Shown in pieces: positions 35,139-43,671 of a DNA stretch of 64,000 nucleotides (position 1 is the first letter of the stretch; every line of letters begins with the position of its first letter). The stretch is from Ktedonobacterales bacterium. GTDB lineage: Bacteria; Chloroflexota; Ktedonobacteria; Ktedonobacterales; Ktedonobacteraceae. A model generated the notes under the pieces. It was not told the origin of the DNA and searched no databases. It saw only the letters and a list, made by a program, of their open reading frames with translations. The position numbers were made by a program, and so were the translations under genes. The stretch spans positions 1 to 64,000 of the forward strand of contig DAIDJF010000019.1 of NCBI GenBank assembly GCA_027451525.1. The letters run 5' to 3'.

Positions 35139-35777
35139 CTAGCCATCTACATCTCGTGGCATGATTGTCTCTTCTGAAGGGATTGGCTCAAATCCGCTTC
35201 TCACCGTCGGTTGCGCTGCTTCTGCTGCTTCTACAGGAGTTCCACATTGATGACAGAAGGCATGCCCAGTGAGCAATACTGCGTGACAGGACCGACAGTA
35301 GCGTGGCTCGTTTGCCGACACCATCGGCATCCCTGCCTCTACCGTGTTGAGCACCGTCTCCATACCACTGACATTCATACTCTCCTCAGCAGGTGGTGGT
35401 GGTGGAGGGATGGGAGTGAAATGCTCACCAGTAGCCTGATACGCCGGGGGAGACAATACTGGCGGCAAAGCTTCCCCGCCACTTACAGGTTGACCAGTTG
35501 ATCCACTAGAAGTTTGCAGTTGCTTGAGTTCCTGCTGAATTTGAGTCATTTGTTGCTGCATACTGGCAAGTTCCTGGCAAAGCGTGAGCATTTCCGGCTG
35601 GGTCAAACGCCCACTGACAAATAACTCCATGAGCCTGTCAACAATCAAACTGTGCTGCCCCTGCATCTGGCGCGCAAGCCCATCTGCAGCGGTGCGCAAA
35701 CGTTGTATGCGTGCAATACGGCCCGCTTCCTGCGAAGCCTTTTCGAGACCGCGATGTACAGAGTCCCAAAGGTTCAT
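35139..35777 (-). CDS. coiled-coil and zinc-ribbon protein of unknown function
   Basis: 212 residues. Residues 1-95 are helical and Gln-rich (coiled coil around LASMQQQMTQIQQELKQLQ). A Pro-rich linker follows (PIPPPPPPAEE near 125), then a zinc ribbon, YCRSCHAVLLTGHAFCHQCG (about 160-180), and an acidic tail. It looks like a scaffold or adaptor; no family is recognised with confidence. It precedes the DUF262 gene on the same strand with a very short gap, so the two probably form one unit. Minus-strand promoter TCGACT/TATAAT at 35833-35861. Confidence 0.8.
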   Translation of the reverse strand: MNLWDSVHRGLEKASQEAGRIARIQRLRTAADGLARQMQGQHSLIVDRLMELFVSGRLTQPEMLTLCQELASMQQQMTQIQQELKQLQTSSGSTGQPVSGGEALPPVLSPPAYQATGEHFTPIPPPPPPAEESMNVSGMETVLNTVEAGMPMVSANEPRYCRSCHAVLLTGHAFCHQCGTPVEAAEAAQPTVRSGFEPIPSEETIMPRDVDG

Positions 35778-35832
35778 AGTTTTACTCCTGGCAGTGGTGC
35801 TATGCTTACAGAACCCGTCGATGCTTGAGCTG

Positions 35833-35861
35833 ATTATAACAAATGCCCAATAAGAAGTCGA
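35833..35861 (-). promoter_or_regulatory. promoter of the zinc-ribbon/DUF262 unit
   Basis: Minus strand TCGACT (35856-35861), 17-bp spacer, TATAAT (35833-35838). A plus-strand TATAAT at 35878-35883 may belong to the divergent acetamidase gene but has no good -35. Confidence 0.55.
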
Positions 35862-36002
35862 GCAGCAAATAATGCGCTATAATAAAGATGATATGCTGTG
35901 TTTGTACCCATTGTTGGCATTGCTCACCCCAATACCCCATACGCTCAAAGACATGCATAGTTTCATGTAAATTTTTAGAGAAGAGAAAGGCAAGCATACA
36001 CA

Positions 36003-36962
36003 ATGACAAACATTCCACATTCAGGCCGCACGATTCACGTCTATCGTGACCAGTGGCATATGGCATGGGATAACAGTATTGCCCCCATCGCGACTATTCA
36101 ATCAGGCGAAACTATTTCTTTCGATTTACTGGATGCCTCGTGCGGTCAGATTGGCGCGGACAGCACGGTAGAAGCGATTCGCACGCTCGATTTTGCGCGT
36201 GTCGATCAGGTCAACGGCCCTATTTATGTTGAAGGCGCGGCTCCTAGCGATACGCTAGAGGTCGAATTTCTGGATTTGCAGCCAGCCGAGTGGGGCTGGA
36301 CAGCCATCATTCCAGGCTTTGGCCTGCTGGCGGACGAGTTCACCGAGCCAGCGATTAAAATCTGGCATCTTGAAGGCGGAGCGGATGGCTGGGCGGAGTT
36401 CGCGCCAGGGATTCGCATCCCGCTGGCTCCCTTCTGTGGCGAAATTGGCCTTGCCCCTTCTCTAGCGGGTGCGCACTCAACCATTCCACCCTATCGGCAT
36501 GGCGGCAATATGGACACGCGCCATCTGACGACAGGCGCGCATCTCTATCTACCTGTTGAAGTGCCAGGCGCACTCTTCTCCATCGGCGACGGTCATGCAG
36601 CCCAGGGCGATGGTGAAGTCTGCGGAACCGCGATTGAAACGCCCATGCGCGCCAGCGTTCGTCTGACCGTTCACAAGGACCGCCCCGTGCATGAGCCACA
36701 CTTTATGACAGCCGGCCCGCTCACGCCACGCACGAATACCGCGCCGTATTATGTCACCGATGGCATCGCACCCGACTTGATGGAAGCCGCGCGCAAGGCC
36801 ATCCGTCACATGATCGAGCATCTCCAGCGCACCTATGGTCTCTCACGAGCCGACGCCTACATGCTGTGCAGCGTCGCCGTCGACCTGAAAATCTGCGAGA
36901 TCGTGGACGCCCCCAACTGGCTAATCGGCGCATTCCTGCCTCAAAGCATTTTTACGCGCTAA
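36003..36962 (+). CDS. acetamidase/formamidase family amidohydrolase
   Basis: 319 residues, full family length. Conserved parts are ISFDLLDASCGQI, the metal-site region PIYVEGAAPSDTLEVEFLD, FCGEIGLAP, GGNMDTRHLTTGAHLYLPVEVPGALFSIGDGHAAQGDGE (shown by its core GGNMDTRHL) and MLCSVAVDLKICEIVD. It hydrolyses short amides to the acid and ammonia. AGAAAGG lies 13 bases before the ATG, rather far. Single gene, closed by a strong terminator. It fits the nitrogen-scavenging theme seen elsewhere in the window. Confidence 0.93.
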   Translation: MTNIPHSGRTIHVYRDQWHMAWDNSIAPIATIQSGETISFDLLDASCGQIGADSTVEAIRTLDFARVDQVNGPIYVEGAAPSDTLEVEFLDLQPAEWGWTAIIPGFGLLADEFTEPAIKIWHLEGGADGWAEFAPGIRIPLAPFCGEIGLAPSLAGAHSTIPPYRHGGNMDTRHLTTGAHLYLPVEVPGALFSIGDGHAAQGDGEVCGTAIETPMRASVRLTVHKDRPVHEPHFMTAGPLTPRTNTAPYYVTDGIAPDLMEAARKAIRHMIEHLQRTYGLSRADAYMLCSVAVDLKICEIVDAPNWLIGAFLPQSIFTR

Positions 36963-36963
36963 C

Positions 36964-36999
36964 AAAGGACGGGCAACCACAAGGGATTGCCCGTCCTTT
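36964..36999. terminator. terminator between acetamidase and amino-acid permease
   Basis: Perfect 13-bp stem AAAGGACGGGCAA (36964-36976) and TTGCCCGTCCTTT (36987-36999) with a ten-base loop, directly after the acetamidase stop. Convergent arrangement; A and T ends allow both directions. Confidence 0.88.
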
Positions 37000-37041
37000 C
37001 CCCTCGTGCCCGCGTATCACCATGTTTCAATAACCGGGATA

Positions 37042-38451
37042 TTAGCTTTTCTCCGGCGAAACAAGTTTTTGCCGCAGGACAAACAATAAGACCACGCCAA
37101 TTAGCAGCCAGACACCCATGACGATAGGAATGAAGCTCAGTGGTGGAGGTGAGGGCGCGATAGCGACAAGGGCGAAGATTCCTAATATCAGCAGCGTGCC
37201 GAGGGCGGGTATAATGCCGTGTCGTACAAGACGGAACTGGGCGCGCCGCTTGCGCCAGAAAAAGCGGATACAGGCAATCGAGACGAGCGCATAGACAATC
37301 AGCACAAAGAGCGCGTCGAGCGTGCCCAGAAAGCCGAACGCGCCAATCGGCGTCATCACAAAGCCCAGAACGATGCCGATAACCAGGCCAAAGGTGCATA
37401 AGATGGTTATTGAACCTACAGGCGTCTGGCGCGTGGGGTGCAGCCAGGCCATCCAGGGCGGTAGCAGACCATCGCGCCCGACGGTGTAGAGGATGCGCGC
37501 CCCACCGTTGATGATTGCCAGCGCGGCCCCGAAGAAGGAAAAAATGCCCACCAGATCAATCAGCACGACCAGGATTGGCCCGCTATAGTGGCGGCTAATC
37601 GTGTCGAATGGCGCGGGATCATTGGCAAAACCGCTGACCATCTTGTCGATGCCATAGCCTACAGTGCCCACGTAGGCCATCAAGACATAGAAAAGGCCGA
37701 CCACAATCATCGAACCAAAGACGGCACGTGGAATGTTGCGATGCGGATCACGCGTCTCTTCACCAAGTGCCGCCGCTGACTCAAAGCCAATATAGCTGAG
37801 AACCGCTAACACAATGCCAACGGTAATATCACCTCCGCGTGGAATAACACTGAGCGTAAATGGTGCAACAGTCAGGCCGCCCTGCTGCCCAACGTGAAAG
37901 AGTACAATGATTGCCAGCACGATACAGATGCCCATCTCGAAAGCGAGAAAGGTCAGGTCCACGTTCAGCGACTCGCGAATACCCCAGTAGCAAAGCGCGA
38001 AGGCCAGCCCTAATGCGAGCACAAACCAGAAGCTCCAGTGCAGGTTGAGACCAAACCAGCGCATGGCAAGAGCCTGCATGTTCGCTCCCAGCAACACAAA
38101 CGAATAGGGCACACCGAGCAGGATAGCGATCAGACCCACCCAGGCCGTAATAAAGCCAAGATGTGGCCCCAGTCCTTCCGTCACAAATGTGTAGGCCGAG
38201 CCACTGGATGGGATTTCGCGTGAGAACTCGCTGTACTGATTCGCCACTAAGAGAGCCAGCACAAAGCCGATCACGTAACAGAGCGGAATCGCCGCGCCAA
38301 CCTGACCTGCCTGCGGAATGGTATTGAAAAAGACCGAGGCAGCAGGCGACATGACCGCGACCGAGATGACAATGGCATGGCGCAGGCCAAGCACGTTACG
38401 GCGCAGTTGGACAACCTTTGTCGCCTCGTTAGCCGAGGTTGCATCACTCAT
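37042..38451 (-). CDS. APC-superfamily amino-acid permease
   Basis: 469 residues with 12 membrane helices. The helix 1 break is MSPAASVFFNTIPQAG, with PSSGSAYTFVTEGLG, and FESAAALGEETRDPHRNIPRA between helices 6 and 7, all typical of APC transporters. Substrate unknown, likely an amino acid or amine. GGAG is correctly spaced for the second ATG (38451), which overlaps the oxidase stop by eight bases, so it is the last gene of a three-gene operon. Confidence 0.9.
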   Translation of the reverse strand: MSDATSANEATKVVQLRRNVLGLRHAIVISVAVMSPAASVFFNTIPQAGQVGAAIPLCYVIGFVLALLVANQYSEFSREIPSSGSAYTFVTEGLGPHLGFITAWVGLIAILLGVPYSFVLLGANMQALAMRWFGLNLHWSFWFVLALGLAFALCYWGIRESLNVDLTFLAFEMGICIVLAIIVLFHVGQQGGLTVAPFTLSVIPRGGDITVGIVLAVLSYIGFESAAALGEETRDPHRNIPRAVFGSMIVVGLFYVLMAYVGTVGYGIDKMVSGFANDPAPFDTISRHYSGPILVVLIDLVGIFSFFGAALAIINGGARILYTVGRDGLLPPWMAWLHPTRQTPVGSITILCTFGLVIGIVLGFVMTPIGAFGFLGTLDALFVLIVYALVSIACIRFFWRKRRAQFRLVRHGIIPALGTLLILGIFALVAIAPSPPPLSFIPIVMGVWLLIGVVLLFVLRQKLVSPEKS

Positions 38452-39826
38452 GAGCATTCTCCAGGTTACGCGGACGCGATAAATCGGTCCCTACAGATGG
38501 GGGCACGTCGGTTATTGCGGCTTCATCAACGCCAAAGAGGGAGTGCAGGTAGCCATTGAGGAAGACGCCTTGCGGATCGAGTTCGGCACGCACGCGCTGA
38601 AAATCGGGCCAGCGCGGGTAGAGCGTGGCAAGCTCGGCAGCGGTGCGCGTGTGCATTTTGCCCCAGTGGGGGCGTCCATTATAGCGTCTGAAAATCGCCT
38701 CGATAGCCCTGAAATAGGCATGGTAGCGCATGCCACGATACATGTGAACAGCGATATAGGCCGAGTCACGTTGATAGGCAGGGCTGAGCCAGATATCGTC
38801 GGCGCGCACAAAACGGCACTCGACAGGGAAATGGACCTGAAATTGCTGCTGTGCGATGCATTGCTGAATTTCGCGCAGAACGGTTGTAAAATGCTCAGCA
38901 GGAATGTTATACTCCATTTCCTGGAAACGTACCATGCGCGGCGTGGCAAAAAGACGATAGCTGTAGTTAACTTCATCAATGCTGGCGATGGATTGCGCCG
39001 AAATCTGCGCGACGGTCTTGCTCAGCGATGGCACAAGACGGCACGCTTCCGACAGCAGCCAGTACACACCATTTTCCAGCACGATCTTGTTAAAATCGGC
39101 CCAGAGGTTGCTTGCACTGACTGGCTCCGTTGTCTCATTGAGAAATTTGGCCTGCACGCCCTCCGTATACGGGAACCAGAAAAACTCAAAATGGCTGTTT
39201 TCCCGCTTATACTGCTCCAGATTTTCCAGGCACTGATCGAGTTTTTTGCTCATGCTGCGATAATGCAAACGTTGCGCGGGAACCACGCGCAGTTTTACCT
39301 TCGCGATAATGCCGAGCGCGCCTAATGAGACCTGGGCAGCCTTGAAAATATCGGCGTTGCGCTCAGGCGAACATTCCAGAATTTCGCCGCTCGCCGTTAC
39401 CAGTGTCAGAGCTTCAACTTGCGTTGCCAGCGTGCCAAAGCCGACGCCCGTGCCATGCGTTCCTGTACTAATGGCTCCAGCGATGCTCTGCACATCGATA
39501 TCGCCCAGGTTTTCTTGCGCCACCCCCTGCTCATGCAGCGCGTCGCCCAACATGTGCAGACGTGTCCCAGCCAGCACTGTTGCCGTGCCAGCAGCAGCAT
39601 CAATGGTTTCAACACCTTGCATGGCATCCAGAGAAACTAGCACGTCATCGGTCTGCACCAGCGGTACAAATGAATGACCCGCGCCAACGACGCGCACATG
39701 CCGTCCAGCGCGCCCATAGTCGCCAATCACGCGCGCCAATTCGTCGATACTTTGCGGCTTGAAAAACTGGCGCGGCGTTCCCGTGACAGAGCCAGACCAG
39801 TTACTCCAGCGTTCGACCGTTCCCAT
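38444..39826 (-). CDS. D-arabinono-1,4-lactone oxidase family FAD oxidoreductase
   Basis: 460 residues, VAO-type flavoprotein. N-terminal PCMH FAD domain with VRVVGAGHSFVPLV (the His may link FAD covalently) and SIAGAISTGTHGTG; C-terminal ALO domain with FPVECRFVRADD and GRPHWGKMHTR. It would oxidise an aldonolactone or related polyol with oxygen. AGGAGGGG precedes the ATG. It lies 75 bases after a PLP deaminase/aldolase gene and overlaps the permease. Confidence 0.9.
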   Translation of the reverse strand: MGTVERWSNWSGSVTGTPRQFFKPQSIDELARVIGDYGRAGRHVRVVGAGHSFVPLVQTDDVLVSLDAMQGVETIDAAAGTATVLAGTRLHMLGDALHEQGVAQENLGDIDVQSIAGAISTGTHGTGVGFGTLATQVEALTLVTASGEILECSPERNADIFKAAQVSLGALGIIAKVKLRVVPAQRLHYRSMSKKLDQCLENLEQYKRENSHFEFFWFPYTEGVQAKFLNETTEPVSASNLWADFNKIVLENGVYWLLSEACRLVPSLSKTVAQISAQSIASIDEVNYSYRLFATPRMVRFQEMEYNIPAEHFTTVLREIQQCIAQQQFQVHFPVECRFVRADDIWLSPAYQRDSAYIAVHMYRGMRYHAYFRAIEAIFRRYNGRPHWGKMHTRTAAELATLYPRWPDFQRVRAELDPQGVFLNGYLHSLFGVDEAAITDVPPSVGTDLSRPRNLENAHE

Positions 39827-39901
39827 ACAATAATGCCCCTCCTGATGAAAAATTTTGCCAGATGAAAATAAATTTGAGCGGAATAGTATGTAGTTTTTTG
39901 A

Positions 39902-41155
39902 CTATAAGAAACATTGCCCGTCGCCGCGATAGGTCGTTACCTCGGACTCAATCGTTCCCTGTGTGACGAGTAGCAGATGCGTGAAACGTTCGCACAGTTC
40001 GCCCGCTTTACTATGGCGCATGAAGATTGGGTCGCCAGGATGGAGCGAGATTGAACCATGATAGCGAATCGGTGTCTGGACTTCGCCCGCGCCTTCCAGT
40101 CCGTCAAGTTTGGCCCCGCGTGGCAAGTAGGGTTGGGGCAGTTTTTTGGGTCCAACCGCACCAGAGGCAATATAACCACCACCCAAACAGGTATAGATAG
40201 AGGGTTGAGGATGGCGCACGATTTCAAGAGCGAAGCCAGCGGCGGGCTGATAGTGGAAATCGCGATAGAGATCAAAGAGCACGGGCGCGTAAAAGGCTGA
40301 GCCGACGGTAATCTCTGTCACGCCTGCCTCCATGCGCGTCGTGACGATACTACCCGTGCCACCGCCATTGACAAAGCGCGGCGACAGGCCATATGAGGCA
40401 ACCAGTTCAATCAGTCCCGCCCTGCGTCTGGCGACATCGTGTAAAGAACGTTGCTTCAAGCGTCGGGTGATCGCGTTTTTCGCTCCCTGACCAGGAACGT
40501 TATCGCCAACGCCCGCGATCTGCGCTTCATAGCCCATCAGTCCATCTAGCCAGACGTGCGCTGAATGGGCGATTTTGTCAAGCACGGGCCGCGCCTGCTG
40601 TGGCTGATGAATGGGCGAACGCCAGACACCAAAATGCAAACCTGGAATATCGAGCGACATATCTATTTCGAGGCACAGTGGCAGACGTACCTGATACTGA
40701 CGCGCAACGGTCTCAATCTGCTCGACATGCTCCACACTATCAACCATCAAGGTAATCGACGCGCCCTCGGCAGTTGCCTGAGCAACCGCCGCGAGATCGT
40801 GAGCGTTCCAGGCGGGATAACCGATGAGTAGATCGCTAAAGCCTTGTTTGGCGAGAAAGACAGCTTCGCGCGCGGTGAAACACATGATGCCCTGAAAACA
40901 GGCGTCTGCTGCTAAAATGCGCCGCAGCACGGCAACGCTGCGAAGGGATTTGGAGGCGAGACGCACGCGCTTGCCAACCGCACGAGCCACGACCTGCTGA
41001 ATATTCTGGGCGAGGAGGTCCAGATCAAGGTATGCAAACGGCAGCGGGCGGCCCGCGAAAACCTCTTTATAATAGGCATAGTCACGTTGCACACCTTCTG
41101 CCTGCTGCTCTCCCTTAACGGAAACCTGTCGTCCCTGACGGATTTGATCGACCAT
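39902..41155 (-). CDS. PLP-dependent amino acid deaminase/aldolase (fold type III, D-threonine aldolase-like)
   Basis: 417 residues. N-terminal alanine-racemase-type TIM barrel with the PLP Lys in RLASKSLRSV (about residue 69) and the phosphate loop in FVNGGGTGS; C-terminal beta domain with HGSISLHPGDPIFMRHSKAGEL, where His and Asp/Cys could bind a metal as in D-serine dehydratase. Substrate is probably a beta-hydroxy amino acid. GGGAGG precedes the ATG. First gene of the operon with an ALO oxidase and an amino-acid permease. Confidence 0.85.
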   Translation of the reverse strand: MVDQIRQGRQVSVKGEQQAEGVQRDYAYYKEVFAGRPLPFAYLDLDLLAQNIQQVVARAVGKRVRLASKSLRSVAVLRRILAADACFQGIMCFTAREAVFLAKQGFSDLLIGYPAWNAHDLAAVAQATAEGASITLMVDSVEHVEQIETVARQYQVRLPLCLEIDMSLDIPGLHFGVWRSPIHQPQQARPVLDKIAHSAHVWLDGLMGYEAQIAGVGDNVPGQGAKNAITRRLKQRSLHDVARRRAGLIELVASYGLSPRFVNGGGTGSIVTTRMEAGVTEITVGSAFYAPVLFDLYRDFHYQPAAGFALEIVRHPQPSIYTCLGGGYIASGAVGPKKLPQPYLPRGAKLDGLEGAGEVQTPIRYHGSISLHPGDPIFMRHSKAGELCERFTHLLLVTQGTIESEVTTYRGDGQCFL

Positions 41156-41474
41156 GATGCGTTCTTCCTCCCGCGCTTGTGAAGGCCATATCCGAACAGC
41201 TTGTTAGCTTATCCTTATTATGACACACCGCCCTCTCCGCTGGCTACTTGGGCCTCATCAGAATTGGTGAGAAAGCAACAAGTCGGTTAATTGCCCATAA
41301 TCTCACGTGGAATGCGTATGCCAGACACACCACGCGCAAGCTTCCCTCATCCACTCATCTCTACGCACGCATGAGATTCTCGTGTTGAATCTCTCGAAAA
41401 TATGACACCAGATGTCAGGAAAGGTCCAGTAAGATAAGCAGGAAAAAGAGTAACACCGAAGGAGAAGATCGACA
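41156..41474. other. 319-bp divergent intergenic region
   Basis: Between the deaminase/aldolase operon (minus) and a luciferase-like gene (plus). It holds an imperfect operator TGACACCAGATGTCA (41403-41417), whose minus-strand reading TGACATCTG matches one half of the palindrome at 3963. It overlaps the -35 position of a weak TAAGAT box (41430-41435). A minus-strand CATAAT (41217-41222) may serve the aldolase operon. Nothing else is recognised. Confidence 0.4.
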
Positions 41475-42320
41475 ATGCGTTATGGTTTCATTCTTCCTGG
41501 TGGCGATATCTGGACAATACCTGAAATGGCGGTGGAGGCGGAAGCAGCTGGATGGGATGGCGTGTTTATCCCTGACTGCATCTCAATTGATACCCCCAAC
41601 TATCCCCCTGGACCTGGCTATGACCCCTGGATATTATTGACGCTTATCGCAATACGTACCGAGCGCGTTATTTTTGGCCCGATGCTGGCCGCTATCTCGC
41701 GGCGACGCCCCTGGAAACTGGCACGCGAAACAATGACGCTTGATCATCTTTCACATGGCAGAATAGTGTTGCCAGTCGGTCTGGGGGCGGCAACCGATGA
41801 TGCAGGCTTTTACAAAGTAGGAGAAGAAATGACCACCAGGGGGCGCGCACAACTCATGGATGAATGCCTGGATATCCTAAATGGAGCCTGGAGCGGCGAA
41901 CTGTTTTCCCACGATGGGGTGCAGTATCATGTGCAACCCATGAAGCTCTTGCCGCCCTCGGTACAACGCCCGCGCATCCCCATCTGGGTCGTTGACGCGT
42001 GGCCACGTCAGAAATCTATGCAGCGTGTACTGCACTGGGACGGCATTATCCCACAGAAGATGGATGGCAGTAATACGCCTATGACTCCCGATGATATTCG
42101 GGCCATCAAAGCCTATGTCCAGGCCAACCGTCAGTTTTCCACCCCGTTCGACATCATCTGTGAAGGCGAAACACCCGGCGATGCTCCCGAACGCGCAACA
42201 GCTATTGTACGCCCCTGGATAGACGCAGGCATCACATGGTGGATGGAAACGCGTTGGAGTACGACGAGCCTTGAAGAGGTGCGCGACCGTATCAGGCAAG
42301 GACCACCGCGCATTATATGA
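41475..42320 (+). CDS. LLM-class flavin/F420-dependent oxidoreductase
   Basis: 281 residues of the luciferase-like TIM barrel: MRYGFILPGGDIWTIPEMAVEAE at the start (core RYGFILPGG), ILLTLIAIRTERVIFGPMLAAISRRRPWKLARE and LDHLSHGRIVLPVGLGAA. Different subfamily from the gene at 6714, with an extended LPPSVQRPRIPIWVVDAWPR segment. Substrate unknown. GGAG precedes the ATG. It stands alone. Confidence 0.88.
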   Translation: MRYGFILPGGDIWTIPEMAVEAEAAGWDGVFIPDCISIDTPNYPPGPGYDPWILLTLIAIRTERVIFGPMLAAISRRRPWKLARETMTLDHLSHGRIVLPVGLGAATDDAGFYKVGEEMTTRGRAQLMDECLDILNGAWSGELFSHDGVQYHVQPMKLLPPSVQRPRIPIWVVDAWPRQKSMQRVLHWDGIIPQKMDGSNTPMTPDDIRAIKAYVQANRQFSTPFDIICEGETPGDAPERATAIVRPWIDAGITWWMETRWSTTSLEEVRDRIRQGPPRII

Positions 42321-42376
42321 TGCAGCATGTATTTATCGCAAATTGTCCCTTCAGGCAAAAAAATCGAATAAAACTC

Positions 42377-42405
42377 TTGCAAACAAGCAGACCACATCTT
42401 ATACT
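42377..42405 (+). promoter_or_regulatory. promoter of the DUF6585-like gene
   Basis: TTGCAA (42377-42382), 17-bp spacer, TATACT (42400-42405). The leader to the ATG at 42505 is about 90 bases. Confidence 0.7.
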
Positions 42406-42504
42406 AATACAATATCCTAAGATTTGTAGAAGTAAAGGACTCTAATCTGGATAGCATGAATAGAAGAATAGGCATCTACACCAATTACGAAAGAGAGACA
42501 AACA

Positions 42505-43290
42505 ATGGCACAACCACTATCACCTGTGCAGGTAGTTCCTGCTGATGTCTCCCAGATCGCGGCGAGTAATCAACTCGGTCAGTTCATTACACTTCACAAA
42601 GCCAGCACGGTTCCACCTGGCATCTTTCCGAGCCTCTTATCGCTACTCGTGGGATTTTGGTTCCTGGCTTTCAATCAAGGAAGCATCGTACTAGTAATCT
42701 TAGGCATCCTCCTTCTCGGTCTCGGACTCTGGATGCCTGTACGGCAACTCCTCAACAGGACGATGAAAGTCTACGTATTTTCAGAAGGCCTTGTATCTAT
42801 CAAGGGCAATAGCGCAGAGGCTGTCCAGTGGCGTCAGATTGACACAGTCATGCAATCTTCCGCGCGTTATGGACTCAATATTTTGCTGTTCATTCCTATC
42901 CTGCGCGTCGAAACCAGAGTCTATAACGTCAAGCTGGCCGATGGCAGAACGTTGATTTTCAATCGTATTCTGGAAAAAGTACAAGCACTTGGAGAGGCTA
43001 TCGCTAACGGCTCTGGTCGCTATTTACTGCCGAAAGCTATAGCGGCCTACACGGCTGGTGCGCCAGTGCAGTTCGGCCCTTTCACCGTGAATCAGCAAGG
43101 CATCAGCCAATATAATCAAGGTATGCCCTGGAACCAGTATGGGCGTATCATGATTGGCAACGGTCGTACTTGGCTTCAGTACCAGGGCGGAAAGAATATA
43201 GGTGGGCGCGTCTCAATCAAGGATGTTCCAAACTTCTCAGTATTTATTGCTCTCGTGTCCTACATTGTGCGTGGTAGGCAACAGGGATAG
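42505..43290 (+). CDS. DUF6585-like membrane protein
   Basis: 261 residues. A 40-residue cytoplasmic start, two adjacent membrane helices (about 45-85; GIFPSLLSLLVGFWFLAF and LVILGILLLGLGLWM), then a soluble PH-like beta domain (EGLVSIKGNSAEAVQWRQIDTV) and a second beta-rich part with FGPFTVNQQGIS. Resembles the DUF6585 family common in Ktedonobacteria; function unknown. AAAGAGAGA precedes the ATG. Transcribed alone. Confidence 0.75.
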   Translation: MAQPLSPVQVVPADVSQIAASNQLGQFITLHKASTVPPGIFPSLLSLLVGFWFLAFNQGSIVLVILGILLLGLGLWMPVRQLLNRTMKVYVFSEGLVSIKGNSAEAVQWRQIDTVMQSSARYGLNILLFIPILRVETRVYNVKLADGRTLIFNRILEKVQALGEAIANGSGRYLLPKAIAAYTAGAPVQFGPFTVNQQGISQYNQGMPWNQYGRIMIGNGRTWLQYQGGKNIGGRVSIKDVPNFSVFIALVSYIVRGRQQG

Positions 43291-43391
43291 GATATCTCTT
43301 CATTTAGCAATGATCATCATTATTGCCCGTTCTGTTTTTTCACAGTATATACCAAATTTTGAGAAGTGCATCTGCTCGTCACTTCAAATAC

Positions 43392-43420
43392 TTGACACTC
43401 CTGTTAGCAGCAAGTATGCT
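43392..43420 (+). promoter_or_regulatory. consensus promoter of the lysE leader
   Basis: TTGACA (43392-43397), 17-bp spacer, TATGCT (43415-43420). Predicted start near 43427, giving a 245-base leader before the exporter ATG. Confidence 0.8.
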
Positions 43421-43465
43421 TAAGCCACGCATATTTTTCTGGGCGCGATACAAGGAATTTCTGAA

Positions 43466-43573
43466 ATGGCTAGTAGATATCTTGTCTTTTCTCTAAACCA
43501 TAGAATTCAGCAACAAGTGAACCAGCAACCTGATAGGTCTGGTCCACTTCGTGTACCTCTTCGTGCCTCTTAA
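43466..43573 (+). CDS. 35-codon attenuator leader peptide with a Gln-rich control region
   Basis: AAGGAA (43452-43457) is eight bases before an ATG that opens a 35-codon ORF ending TAA at 43571-43573. The peptide has the control stretch QQQVNQQ at residues 15-21 (codons CAG CAA CAA GTG AAC CAG CAA, 43508-43528), then a PLRVPLRAS tail. The last control codons lie on top of RNA segment 1 of the attenuator. Five Gln and one Asn codons in seven positions is the design seen in amino-acid-controlled leader peptides such as TrpL or HisL. It should not be a functional protein; ribosome position is its role. Confidence 0.7.
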   Translation: MASRYLVFSLNHRIQQQVNQQPDRSGPLRVPLRAS

Positions 43574-43634
43574 ACAGAACGCAGTCGATACACTTCACCG
43601 CCAGACCTTTCAACTTGAAGGTCTGGCGTTTTTT
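43521..43634 (+). promoter_or_regulatory. four-segment transcription attenuator upstream of the LysE-type exporter
   Basis: Segment 1 ACCAG-CA-ACCT (43521-43531) pairs with segment 2 AGGT-CTGGT (43535-43543): nine pairs, a two-base bulge and a GAT loop. Segment 2 AGGTCTGG (43535-43542) is also fully complementary to segment 3 CCAGACCT (43601-43608). Segment 3 in turn pairs with segment 4 in an 11-bp terminator stem CGCCAGACCTT (43599-43609) / AAGGTCTGGCG (43618-43628), followed by six T. So 1:2 plus 3:4 means termination, and 2:3 means read-through, exactly the trp-type layout. Stalling at the first three Gln codons would cover segment 1 and free segment 2. Confidence 0.78.
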
Positions 43635-43671
43635 ATACATTCATTCAACTAGTTAGAACAGGAACAAACAT

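Noticed and set aside
35806-36066. 86-codon minus-strand ORF opposite the acetamidase start
   Set aside because: Overlaps the well-supported acetamidase N-terminus and a promoter region, with no family resemblance.
43500-43634. T-box riboswitch upstream of the LysE-type gene
   Set aside because: The conserved T-box sequence (AGGGTGGNACCGCG) and a Stem I with an AGTA bulge are absent, while a translated leader ORF explains the structure better.
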